The notes beneath the pieces were generated by a model, which worked only from the letters and a program-made list of their open reading frames with translations, searched no databases and was not told where the DNA came from. A DNA stretch of 64,000 nucleotides, taken from NCBI RefSeq assembly GCF_024297145.1, contig NZ_JANCTC010000007.1, positions 186,001 to 250,000 on the forward strand, read 5' to 3'. Positions within the stretch are counted from its first letter, which is position 1. Each line of letters opens with the position of its first letter. Both the position numbers and the translations under genes were made by a program. Shown piece by piece: positions 1 to 8,900 of the stretch. This DNA comes from Mesorhizobium sp. LMG 17147 (GTDB taxonomy: Bacteria > Pseudomonadota > Alphaproteobacteria > Rhizobiales > Rhizobiaceae).

Positions 1-386
1 GCCGTGTATCGGCTCGGCTGCTCGCGTGGGGCTATCCGGCTGTGGACATGGCGCCGATTACGCGGCGACATGAACGTCAGGGTTTGCTGCTGTTTCGCCG
101 CTACCACGCGCCGCAGTTGCAATCTCCTGGCTTGCGCGTGGATGGTTTGCGACGCAGCCCAGACCAGGATGGCAGCGTTCCAAATCGCTGCTATGCCGTG
201 CACACTTGCCGCCTCAACGCAGGTCGATTCTTCGCCCGCATGAGAATGGATCGGTCTCAGGTGGCGGGATTTCACCAACAAGACGAGTTGCCACGCCACA
301 ACGTCCTGCGTGCCGGGTGGAGGGAAGCCGGATGAGGGGACATGAGGCAGGGCAAATTGCTGCTGAACGGTCTCGCGATACTGCAT
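1..386 (-). CDS. RepA-like replication initiator, N-terminal part, runs off the window edge
   Basis: An open minus-strand frame runs from an ATG at 386 to the window edge without a stop. The stretch reading TCVEAASVHGIAAIW followed by ILVWAASQTI resembles the N-terminal region of the replication initiator RepA of alphaproteobacterial ICEs and plasmids, which I remember as having RVEAVPEHGMATIW and DVLIWAASQ. In those elements repA follows the small HTH gene, as here. The usual WPFFSLAK motif reads WQLVLLVK, so the copy is diverged and may be decaying. Role (family knowledge): binding an iteron-type origin to start replication of the excised element. The start is uncertain because the frame stays open upstream of 386 and overlaps the end of the HTH gene. 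Confidence 0.45.
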   Translation of the reverse strand, partial: MQYRETVQQQFALPHVPSSGFPPPGTQDVVAWQLVLLVKSRHLRPIHSHAGEESTCVEAASVHGIAAIWNAAILVWAASQTIHAQARRLQLRRVVAAKQQQTLTFMSPRNRRHVHSRIAPREQPSRYT

Positions 387-402
387 TTCGGTGCGCCACA
401 GA

Positions 403-693
403 TCAGGAGCTGCGGTCGCGCCTGCCGACATAGGCGGGCGCGCGGGCTGCATGGGGTTTTGCCGGCGGAACATAGGTCGCGTTGGCATCGCTGGTGGAGG
501 TGCGTGCGCCCAGATCTATCCAAGCGTGCAGGTCGTTGATGTCGTAGAGAACGCGCCCGCCGACCTTTCGGTATTTTGGGCCGGTGCCGTAGGTCCGGTG
601 CTTTTCGAGTGTGCGGGCGCAGAGCCCGACGATGTTTGCTGCCTCCTTCGTGCGCAAATACTTTTGGGGCGCGTCCGCGGGACCCTTCGACAT
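403..693 (-). CDS. Small helix-turn-helix DNA-binding protein of the ICE module
   Basis: This 96-residue protein contains an AlpA/MerR-like helix-turn-helix: YLRTKEAANIVGL, then RTLEKHR, GPKYRKVGGRVLY and a DLHAWID recognition helix. Such proteins act as excisionase-like or replication-control DNA-binding factors and usually sit just before repA in rhizobial ICEs, as here. I chose the ATG at 693 because a GGAG ribosome site lies about 9 bases upstream and the conserved domain begins some 10 residues in. A longer frame to 786 exists but its extra N-terminus looks non-coding. The binding site is unknown. Confidence 0.8.
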   Translation of the reverse strand: MSKGPADAPQKYLRTKEAANIVGLCARTLEKHRTYGTGPKYRKVGGRVLYDINDLHAWIDLGARTSTSDANATYVPPAKPHAARAPAYVGRRDRSS

Positions 694-807
694 CGCTCGA
701 TCTCCATTCGGTTCTGCTGTCGTCCTGGCCTGCCGGGACGCGCGAAGTGGACCATGATCGAAATGAGGAAAGGCGAGGGAGGGCAAAGATTGGGGGGTGC
801 GTTTTTG

Positions 808-1603
808 CTACCCCGAAGAAGGACTTCGGCGGCCGGACTTTTCGCTGCGGTTGTGGGGGTAGAAGAGAAGATCGCGATAGCCGCCGGCGACTAAAAAAGC
901 TGCACGGCGTAAGATAGCTCGGACCTTGTGGCGGAGATGATGATCACGCCAATCTCGCGGCACAATCGGCTCTTGCGAGAACAGCACCTCCGCGAGCTGA
1001 CGATAGGTTGCACCCGTGCGGTGACCATCATGTGCGCGTAAATTGAGGATATGCCTGGTCTTGGTCTGTTGCGGCAGTGCGCCGTAGGATGGACCGGCTG
1101 CCCGGCCGTTCAGTGCGCGCCAGAACCGGCGCGCTGCATCGAGCCGCGTCTCGAATGCAGCGTCGAGCGGCAGAAGGATAGCGTTGAATTCACCGGCGCG
1201 GTCGTTAGCGACGAGATGACTTTTCCCAATTAAGGTAGACCAAATAATGTGAAGGCCTTCGTCCTGCGGCCAAACGCTGGCTCCGCCTAGGCTGGAAGGT
1301 CGAACTGTCTGATCGGATGCAGATACCCGCATGGCCCGGAGCACGCGCGGCGAGGCCTGTTCCGTCCAGATGATATTGTCAGCTTTCGGAACTCCGGCAG
1401 CGGCAGTTTTGAAATCGCGCGCCCCAACGGGCGGCGAGATCGGGCTGACCGGCAGGTTCTCCAGAACCAGCGGGTTGCGATGCAAGCTGGCTGCACTCTG
1501 CCACGAATTCGTCATTCCGGATCAGATACTCGGCAGCGAACTCCGTGGCCTGGTAGCTGCACATATGTGCATACGCCGCCGGATCGGTCCAATCGCCTTG
1601 CAC
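808..1603 (-). pseudogene. DUF6499-DUF2285 regulator-like gene broken by a frameshift
   Basis: Two overlapping minus-strand frames together rebuild one ICE protein. The first (from 1603) gives the DUF6499-like start, DWTDPAAYAHM and EFAAEYLIRND, up to RWGARF near 1425. The second continues with DFKTAAAGVPKADNIIW and the DUF2285 C-terminus, RLDAARRFWRALNGR, followed by RQLAEVLF, RDWRDHHLRHKVRAILRRA and GGYRDLL. The frame changes inside a GC-rich run at about 1415-1430. Either the gene is inactive or one base is wrong in the assembly. DUF2285 proteins are small putative DNA-binding proteins of unknown function that accompany repA, parA and relaxase genes in these elements. Confidence 0.6.
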
Positions 1604-1731
1604 TGTTCCTGTCCTCGCCGCGTACCCGGATGTGAGGCGTCGGCATCAACATTCAGGGGGATAAGGAAGTTGGATAGTTGGAGAGTCGGCAAAACATTAT
1701 GCCGATTCAGCCAAGTGGAGCGCCGGTCGCG

Positions 1732-2010
1732 TCAGTGCGGAGCGCCGCCGGCGAGAAGATATCGGTAGCCGCTGGTCGTCATCCATCGCGCGCGGGCAAG
1801 ATGGGTCTCCCACGACCGGAACGCTCGTTCCGGCTCCTGCTCCGGGTCTATATGCAAGACGATCCTGGCCACCTCTCGCCAATCGGCATCTTCGGCTGCC
1901 GCGTCAAGCAGGCGAATATAGGTGAGCAGACGCTCCTCGTCATAGCCGGTCAGGACCGGTGCATCCGGCGCAATGTCGGCGACATCAGGATCGAGCAGCG
2001 GTTTAGGCAT
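1732..2010 (-). CDS. Short DUF2285-type protein
   Basis: A 92-residue protein with the usual pattern of small DUF2285 proteins: LDPDVADIAPDAPVLTGYD, then LLTYIRLLDAAAEDADW, REVARIVLHIDPEQEPERA and LARARWMTTSGYRYLLAGG. The ATG at 2010 begins exactly where the conserved sequence starts; a longer upstream frame is out of character and discarded. It is divergent from the XRE gene, and the 126-base gap carries repeated operator-like boxes, so the two are probably co-regulated. Molecular function is unknown; conserved association with ICE replication genes suggests a role in element control. Confidence 0.75.
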   Translation of the reverse strand: MPKPLLDPDVADIAPDAPVLTGYDEERLLTYIRLLDAAAEDADWREVARIVLHIDPEQEPERAFRSWETHLARARWMTTSGYRYLLAGGAPH

Positions 2011-2085
2011 GGTATTTGACCGTTCATATTTCGATCGCGATCTCGAAGGAGCCGTCCTGCAGATCGACCACCAATCATAGCGAAT

Positions 2086-2115
2086 AGGAACGATCATTCC
2101 TAGAACGATAGTTCC
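2086..2115. promoter_or_regulatory. Tandem operator-like boxes between the DUF2285 and XRE genes
   Basis: Two adjacent 15-base copies (2086-2100 and 2101-2115) share the pattern GAACGATnnTTCC. The outer halves also form an inverted GGAAC/GTTCC pair. They end 21 bases before the XRE start codon, where an autoregulatory operator would be expected. Binding by the XRE protein is inferred. Confidence 0.55.
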
Positions 2116-2136
2116 CTTTCTGATCCCTAATCCGTC

Positions 2137-2352
2137 ATGAACCTCAAGGAGATCATGGCGGCCAACATGCGTCGTCTGCGCCATGACCAGAACGTGACGC
2201 AGGAGGAACTGGCCGCCCGCTCTGGACTGAGCATGCGTTACGTGGGATCGATCGAGCGCGCTCGGGTCTCGGCCAGCATCAGTGTTCTTGGCAGGATCGC
2301 CACTGCGCTGAATGTGGACCCATGCGAGTTGATCAGAAAATCGGCACCGTGA
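2137..2352 (+). CDS. XRE-family (Cro/CI) transcriptional regulator
   Basis: A 71-residue single-domain HTH_3 protein. MNLKEIMAANMRRLR, then TQEELAARSGLSMRYVGSIERAR form the helix-turn-helix, with the recognition helix over SMRYVGSIE; SISVLGRIATALNV and CELI complete the five-helix fold. It is the only plus-strand gene in the first 14 kb and is divergent from the DUF2285 gene. Such one-domain regulators repress ICE excision or replication genes and often themselves; the boxes just upstream fit that. It has no dimerisation or sensing domain. Confidence 0.9.
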   Translation: MNLKEIMAANMRRLRHDQNVTQEELAARSGLSMRYVGSIERARVSASISVLGRIATALNVDPCELIRKSAP

Positions 2353-2546
2353 GTTGACGCGGGAAGCACCGCGAATTTTCGATGATCGGCGAGGCAACAT
2401 GCAGGAATGAAGTCTCCAGTCGCGAACACGACCGGTAGTCGCCCCACAGACCGACGGAGCTCGTTGCGCAGCGACTGCGCTCAACTTGTCGGGTAAAAGG
2501 AGAGCGGCCCCGCCCTGTTCGTCCGGGCGGAGCCTTGGTCGGGGCC

Positions 2547-2876
2547 TTACTCGGCGTCGCGGCGCCCGTTGGGGCGGGACCAGATGAGGCTGAAGCCTTC
2601 GCCTTCCTCATCGTTGAAGAGGTTGGCGTAGATCGGAGCAGTGAAGCTCGGATCGTCCAGCTTCATGCCGAGATAGTCGCGGCCGTCATTGGAGCGCTTG
2701 GACCATGCGGCGCCGATCTCGACCTGCCCGACGAAGACACGGTGGCTGGGGGCGCTGTCGCCAGAGCGGTTGGTCTCGGGCACAACCCGGACGTTCTTGG
2801 TCTGGAGCGAGAGGGTCACGATTTCGCCGGTGAACTCGTTGTTGCCGGCCCTCTTGAAGGTTCCGATTATCGCCAT
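2547..2876 (-). CDS. DUF736 family protein
   Basis: A 109-residue DUF736 protein: MAIIGTFKRAGNNEFTGEI, TLSLQTKNVRVVPE, SHRVFVGQVEIGAAWSKRSN, GRDYLGMKLDDPSFTAPIYA and FSLIWSRP. The ATG at 2876 is preceded by AAGGAG at good spacing and begins the conserved domain, so the longer open frame to 3065 is rejected. DUF736 proteins are strongly linked to alphaproteobacterial ICEs and conjugative plasmids, next to DUF2493 and ParB genes as here. Function is unknown; a role in conjugation or DNA processing is inferred from context only. Confidence 0.92.
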   Translation of the reverse strand: MAIIGTFKRAGNNEFTGEIVTLSLQTKNVRVVPETNRSGDSAPSHRVFVGQVEIGAAWSKRSNDGRDYLGMKLDDPSFTAPIYANLFNDEEGEGFSLIWSRPNGRRDAE

Positions 2877-3591
2877 GAGTTTTCTCCTTGAACTCTGTTT
2901 CGAGCCCGCACCATTGCGGCCTCGATGGCGATCGGCGGGCCGGAGGCGATCGACGCCGCATCGCTTGCGACCGCAGCGCCAGCGGAGGATGGCAGCCAGG
3001 CGACTTTGTTGTTTGGCGAGGAATGACGGCGCAGCCGGCAGGGGAAGAAAGTCGATCGGCGCCATTGCGGCTTAGGCGATCGAGGCGCAGCCGACCTTCG
3101 GCCGGATCAGCCCATTAAAGAGGCCGTTTGGAGCGGCCCACCAGATAGAGACATCAACGGAGAACCTGGCGATACCGTCGCTGGCGAAATCCCGGCTACG
3201 ACGATCAGCGGCGTCGATGCTCCTCTGTACAGGCATTGCGAGTCGCAAGCTGTTGTCAGCACCGCGCTTAAGACAGGGTTCAAGTCACGGCTGACGTGCA
3301 TCACCGGATATCCGCTATCTCTGGAACGAGACGGCACGCCGTGGTGGATTCGAACTGTGCGTCGCGCGATGCCGTGTCAGCGACAACGCTAACAATGCGA
3401 CGGCCGCTCAAGAACAAGCATCCTGCCCACGCCGGTGTTCGATGAGTTCGCCCAGATCCGGCCCCTGTTCGGTTGAACAGGCGTCGTTATTCGCAGCTGT
3501 GATGCCAGCTGCGACGCAGCTGAAACGTTGACGGCAAGCGTGACGGCGTCGCGCGCCTTTGCCAGGGCGCGGACTTGAGTATCGCATAAGA
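2877..3591. other. Non-coding stretch between the DUF736 and DUF2493 genes
   Basis: About 700 bases with no frame I can tie to a protein family on either strand. The part next to 2877 is the DUF736 leader with its AAGGAG ribosome site. The rest contains only short frames with shadow-like composition. Confidence 0.5.
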
Positions 3592-3612
3592 CGGGCGGCG
3601 CCGCGCCGCCCG
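3592..3612 (-). terminator. Strong GC hairpin downstream of the DUF2493 gene
   Basis: A perfect 9-base inverted repeat, CGGGCGGCG and CGCCGCCCG, with a 3-base loop lies about 40 bases past the DUF2493 stop. In the minus-strand reading it is followed by TCTT, a weak U tract. It looks like an intrinsic terminator. Confidence 0.55.
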
Positions 3613-3652
3613 ACCGTATTGTACAATCGACAAAGGGTAGGGCGGGCAGCGC

Positions 3653-4588
3653 TTACGCGCCGCCTCCCTTGGGGCGGAAGTCGAGGACTGGGATGCCGAG
3701 CTTTTTTGCCTTGTCAGCAAGATTGTCCTGAATTCCGGTCCCGGGACAGACGATGACGCCTATCGGCAGCAACTCCAGCATTGCGTCATTGCGCTTGAAC
3801 GGAGCGGCTTTGGCATGCCTTGTCCAATCAGGGGCAAAGCCGATTTGGGGTACCTTGCGATGATCTGCCCAACAGGAGGCGATTTTTTCGCCACCCTTCG
3901 GCGATTTCCCGTGCATCAAGACCATGTCGGGATGCCGGGCGTGGACCTGGTCGAGCTTGGCCCAGATCAGCTGGTGGTCATTGAAGTCGAGCCCAGCGGT
4001 GAAGGCGATTTTCGGGCCAGGTGGCAGAAGGACTTCCTGCGAGGCACGTTTCTTGGCGCTGAGAAAGTCGCGGCTGTCGATCAGCGCAGAGGTCAGGTTG
4101 CGGTGGTTGACCATCGATCCGCTGCGCGGTCGCCAACTGGATCCGGTGTGGCGCTCATAGTGCTCCGCGGCCTGATCACGCATCAGTTCGAAGGCGCTTT
4201 GGCGTTCGATCAGCGTCTGCCCTTCGGCCGTCAGGCGTTCCAGCTCGACGGATTTCACTTCGCTGCCGTCCTGCTCACACTGGCTGCGGCGTTGCGCCTG
4301 CTCGTTGTGGTCGAGCTCGCGCTCGATCCGATCTGCGGCGCGGTGAAAGATGTTGACGGTCGACCATAGAAGATCGTCGAGATCGGGCTCGAGGCGAGTG
4401 TCTTGCAGTGCCACGATGAGGGCGTCGAAGATGTCGGCGATCGCGCCGGCGACGCAGTGGCCCTCTGGAAGCGGTCGAGGATCAGGCTCATCTGCGAAGG
4501 GCCGGTAGCCATAGAGCTGGAGTTCGGTGAGGACTTGGTCGATGGGTGAAGACGAGTGCTGTGGTTCGTAGTCGTTATGCTCGCTCAT
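3653..4588 (-). CDS. DUF2493 domain protein of the ICE module
   Basis: A 311-residue protein. The C-terminal half has the DUF2493 Rossmann-like pattern: KIAFTAGLDFNDHQLIWAKL, ARHPDMVLMHGKSPKGGEKI, ASCWADHRKVPQIGFAPDW, FKRNDAMLELLPIGVIVCPG and DNLADKAKKLGIPVLDF. The N-terminal half is charged and helical. The ATG at 4588 starts MSEHNDYEP, typical of homologues; the frame open to 4858 is ignored. The fold is related to nucleotide- or DNA-binding SLOG/DprA-like proteins, so nucleotide binding is possible but unproven. It lies downstream of the toprim and helicase genes on the same strand. Confidence 0.88.
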   Translation of the reverse strand: MSEHNDYEPQHSSSPIDQVLTELQLYGYRPFADEPDPRPLPEGHCVAGAIADIFDALIVALQDTRLEPDLDDLLWSTVNIFHRAADRIERELDHNEQAQRRSQCEQDGSEVKSVELERLTAEGQTLIERQSAFELMRDQAAEHYERHTGSSWRPRSGSMVNHRNLTSALIDSRDFLSAKKRASQEVLLPPGPKIAFTAGLDFNDHQLIWAKLDQVHARHPDMVLMHGKSPKGGEKIASCWADHRKVPQIGFAPDWTRHAKAAPFKRNDAMLELLPIGVIVCPGTGIQDNLADKAKKLGIPVLDFRPKGGGA

Positions 4589-4709
4589 TGGATGCTCCGC
4601 CGGTTGGACCGCGACCCTCGCGGCCTTCATGGCGACGGAAGCCGGCGGACGGGACGGACCTGCACCCGCAGCGAAGCGAAGGGCCGGAGTGTCAGCGGAG
4701 GAGGGGGAA

Positions 4710-4773
4710 GGCCGGCTATTTTGCTTCGCGATGGAAAGCGCTCCCTTGGGAGCGCGCCGGAAAATAGTCGGCC
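4710..4773. repeat. Nested inverted repeat forming a long hairpin
   Basis: A 13-base outer stem (4710-4722 with 4761-4773) has one non-Watson-Crick position, a G-U wobble if the plus strand is transcribed. It encloses a perfect 8-base inner stem, GCGCTCCC/GGGAGCGC (4738-4745 and 4748-4755), with a 2-base loop. It lies in the 312-base gap between the toprim gene and the DUF2493 gene. It may be a processing or termination structure, or part of a small RNA. The rest of this gap shows no gene. Confidence 0.5.
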
Positions 4774-4900
4774 GAAGACATTGCGGGTCTGGCTCGTTTG
4801 CTGGCCGATCGCCCTCTCGAAGGCCCGCAGGCGCGGTTCTCTCCGACTTCGGGGGCATCCGAGCGATGCAAGCGACAGCGGACAGGTTGTTCGTTCCAAA

Positions 4901-5947
4901 TTATCCCGCCACTGCCATGAAACGGGCGATGTCCTGCGGCGCGAGCTGGACACGCGCGCGTGCTCGAAGATCATCCACGCCAAGCGTACAGAGATCTTCG
5001 TTGAAGTCTCCAAGTGTCGGCGAGAGCACAATCGCCTCAATCCCGGCAGCATTCGCTCTTTTGATCAAGGTGTCACGTGCGCCGTCGCCGGCTGGATCGG
5101 CATCGCGCACGATGTAGAGCCGTCTCAGCGTGAGGGGGAACAGCATGGCAGCGAGATGGGCTGCCGAGAGTGCCGCTGCCATAGCCATATCGGGCAGGAT
5201 GCACCGAAGCGACAAGACGGTCTCGATGCCTTCGCCGCCCGCCATGACGTCGCCCGGCAGGCCAAAGCGAACCGCGTGACCAAGAAGATCGCCCATCGCG
5301 CGCTTCGGCGTACCGACCGGTGCCTTGCCCCTGCCGGAAGGATCAAGCCAGGTGCGATGTGCGCCAGTCAAATGGCCGTCGAGATCGGTGACGGAAGCGA
5401 TCATCGCCGGCCAGGTCTCGGTCGGCGCGTGTTCGTCGGGCCGGTAGTAGCAGTGCGGGTGAAAACGCAGGCTTTCGGTCCCGTGCAAAGCGGTAATACT
5501 GCGGTTGCGCAGATACGCCTCTACGACTGTACCCGCAATCGGCTGCGACATCGCAAACAGCCGACGCGCTGCTCCCGATGATCCGGATGGCGTGTCTACC
5601 GATTTCGAAGGGGGAGACGTCTGCTCTGGTTCGGGATGCGGCAAGCCGAGAAACGTCATTGCTTCATTCGCGACGTCCTTGAAGTTGCTGAAGCCGCGGC
5701 TTTCGCGGATGACGTCTAGAAGGTCGCCATGCTCGCCAGTCGCCGCATCGGCCCACTTGCCGGCGGCTCCTTTTCCGTTCGCTGACCCGACGAGACGCAC
5801 GAACATTGAGCGGCCCGGTGTGTTTTGCACATCGCCGACAAGCCAGTAGCGGCCCTCACGATGCCCGTTCGAAAGATAATAGCGACAAACCGCCTCAGCC
5901 TGCTGGCCGAGGCGGTGCGCCAGTTCTGACGCACCGTGGCGGGCCAT
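4901..5947 (-). CDS. Toprim domain protein (ICE primase-like)
   Basis: A 348-residue protein. The N-terminus (SELAHRLGQQAEAVCRYYL, RYWLVGDV, GKWADAATGEHGDLLDVI) resembles the DUF7146/CHC-like part of phage and ICE primases but shows no zinc-finger cysteines. The toprim core has the glutamate motif in AGGEGIETVLSL and the metal motif in LYIVRDADPAGDGA. Such proteins may prime DNA synthesis on transferred single strands. The ATG at 5947 overlaps the TGA of the helicase gene (TGATG), implying translational coupling; a GTG one codon upstream is the alternative. Confidence 0.88.
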   Translation of the reverse strand: MARHGASELAHRLGQQAEAVCRYYLSNGHREGRYWLVGDVQNTPGRSMFVRLVGSANGKGAAGKWADAATGEHGDLLDVIRESRGFSNFKDVANEAMTFLGLPHPEPEQTSPPSKSVDTPSGSSGAARRLFAMSQPIAGTVVEAYLRNRSITALHGTESLRFHPHCYYRPDEHAPTETWPAMIASVTDLDGHLTGAHRTWLDPSGRGKAPVGTPKRAMGDLLGHAVRFGLPGDVMAGGEGIETVLSLRCILPDMAMAAALSAAHLAAMLFPLTLRRLYIVRDADPAGDGARDTLIKRANAAGIEAIVLSPTLGDFNEDLCTLGVDDLRARARVQLAPQDIARFMAVAG

Positions 5948-8900
5948 CACGCGTCCTCCCGCGTGTCGATGCGCTGGACTGGATAAGCCTTCAGCAACTT
6001 GCCCAGAATTGCGGGTCCAGATGAGTCGGCGGGCACGAACATGCGCAGCTTCCAGGAGATGATCTCTCGGAAGAGGCCGTAAGCCGAAAGACGGTCACGC
6101 ATTGTGTCATTGAAGCCCGTCAGCTCGATTCGGCTGACGCCCATGAGGCGGCTGCGCCGAAGCTGCAGACCATCGGCGAGATCGAGGATCGTTCGACCGC
6201 CCAGAAGCGCAACGAAAGCATCACTGGCTGTGATCGAAGGCGAGCTTGTTGGCAGTGCGCCCGCGATCCATGCTGGCGGGACCTGACGACCGATGATGCG
6301 CTCGCCATCGTCAGTCTGGAGCCGGTACACACGTGAGAATTCCCTGGGCAGACGCTTCCAGATCGGCAGCAGCATGCCGGCAACGACATGGATAGTGCTG
6401 TCCGTGAATTCGGGCACGTCAGCCGTCTCGACACTCCAGGCGTCAGCGAATGCAGCCTGCTCAGCCTCAACCCAGTGGCTCTCCGCCATCATCTTCAATG
6501 AGGCCTGATGGTGCTCCATCGGCCGGATCAGCCGGACGCGCCATTCGATCTCGCCGTTGTCCAGCATCAGCGCGGGCGCTGGCACCTGTACGGCGGCGCG
6601 GCCGGATCGGTTGTTGACCAGGAGCTTCGCGCGGGGATCGTGAAGCTGGGCAAGGGCATCGGCAAGTGAAACGGGTCGATTGCGCTTGCGCTGGGCGATG
6701 GTCAGCAGTCGCGTTTCCGCACCGGTGGCGGCATGGACATGGATGACGCGTCGCTCGGTGACGACGAAGCTCTCCGCACGCAGTGTTTCCAAGCCGATGT
6801 CGTAGGCGCCGGAGGCGATGGCGCCCTCGATTTTCGCATTTAGCAATTGCTCGAAGGCCGTAAACAGGACGGTTTGAAGCGCGATGGTGAGCGCCAGCAG
6901 CCGATTGAGGAAGGTCGTGATCGGCGGCAGCTCGTCCTTGATGCCGGTGGAATCCGTCAGCGTGAGGCCGGTCGCCTCCTCGAACATCTGGAGTGAGCAG
7001 CCGTCCACCTTGCCGCGAACCAGCAGCAGGTAAAGCTGCCGCAGCGCGTCGCGGGCATAGTGCGACTCCAGATTGTCCTCAGGGCGAAATAGGCCCTGTC
7101 CGCCGGTCTGGCGCTGGCCGCGCGTAATGGCGCCCAATGTGTCGAGGCGCCGGGCTATCGTCGAGAGAAAGCGCTTCTCAGCCTTCACATCGGTTGCAAC
7201 CGGCCGGAACAGCGGCGGCTGCGCCTGGTTCGTGCGGTTGGTGCGCCCCAAACCCTGGATGGCGGTATCGGCCCTCCAGCCCGGCTCGAGCAGATAGTGA
7301 ACTCGAAGGCGGCGGTTCTTCGCAGTGAGATCAGCGTGATAGCTGCGGCCAGTGCCACCAGCGTCGGAAAACACCAATATGCGCTTGCAGTCATCCATGA
7401 ATGCCTGTGCCTCGGCGAGATTGGCCGATCCGGCGCGGTTTTCGACGATAAGGCGATCGATGCCTCGAGTGCTGGTCTTGCGCACGATGCGGCGCGACCG
7501 GCCTGTCACTTCCGCTACGAGGTCGGTACCGAAGCGCTGTACGATCTGATCGAGAGCCCCCGGGACGGGGGCCAGTGAAGCGAGTTGCTCGATGAGGCGA
7601 TCGCGGCGGGCGACCGCTTCGCGGCTCTTCACGGGCTGGCCGTCGCGATAGACCGGACGTGACGACAAATTTCCTTCGCTGTCGGTGAACGGCTCATAGA
7701 GTTGCACCGGGAACGAATGCTGCAGATACGAGAGGACATATTCGCGCGGCGTGATGTCGACGCGAACGTCGTTCCATTCCTCGGTTGGAATTTCAGCGAG
7801 ACGCCGTTCCATCAGTGCCTCGCCGGTCGAGACGATCTGGATGACGGCGGCATGACCTTGATGCAGATCGCGCTCGATCGAGCGTATCAGGGTCGGCGTC
7901 TTCATGCCGGTGAGCAAATGGCCGAAGAAGCGCTGTTTCGTGCTCTCGAAAGCCGAACGGGCAGCCGACTTTGCCTGACGGTTTAGTGTGCCGGTCTCGC
8001 CTGTGATGTTGGCGGCCCGCATCGCGGCGTCGAGATTATTATGAATGACACTAAACGCTCCGGCGTAGGCGTCGTAAATGCGGGTCTGCTCGGGGGTAAG
8101 CTGGTGCTCGACCAGCTCATATTCGACACCGTCGTAAGAGAGCGATCGGGCCGTATAGAGACCGAGTGCGCGAAGGTCTCGGGCCAGCACTTCCATGGCG
8201 GCAACGCCGCCAGCCTCGATCGTCTCGACAAATTCGGCCCTGGTCGCGAAGGGCAAATCGTCGCCACCCCACAGGCCCAAACGCTGCGCGTAGGCGAGGT
8301 TGTGGACGGTGGTTGCTCCCGTCGCCGAGGCATAGACGACGCGGGCGTTCGGCAGGGCGTTTTGGAGGCGGAGCCCGGCGCGTCCCTGCTGTGAGGCGGC
8401 GACGTCGCCGCGCTCTCCCTTGCCGCCTGCCGCGTTCTGCATAGCGTGGCTCTCGTCGAAAATGATCACTCCGTCGAAGTCGGTGCCCAACCATTCGACG
8501 ATCTGCCGCACGCGCGACATCTTCTCACCGCGTTCGTCGGAGCGCAGCGTTGCGTAGGTGGTGAAAAGGACCCCTTGATCGAGGCGGATGGCCTTGCCCT
8601 GCGGGAACCGCGACAGCGGCGTGACCAGCAGGCGCTCCATGCCGAGAGCAGACCAGTCGCGCTGGGCGTCTTCGATCAGCTTGTCGGATTTGGAGATCCA
8701 CACCGCCTTGCGGCGGCCCTGCATCCAACTGTCCAGGATGATGCCTGCGGACTGGCGGCCCTTGCCGGCGCCCGTCCCGTCGCCGAGCATGAAGCCACGG
8801 CGGAATCGCACGGCGTGCGCGGCATCGTCGCGCGCGGCAGAGACAAGGTCGAAGGTGTCGTCCACCGTCCAGGAACCGGCGAGGAACTCCGAATGGGCCT

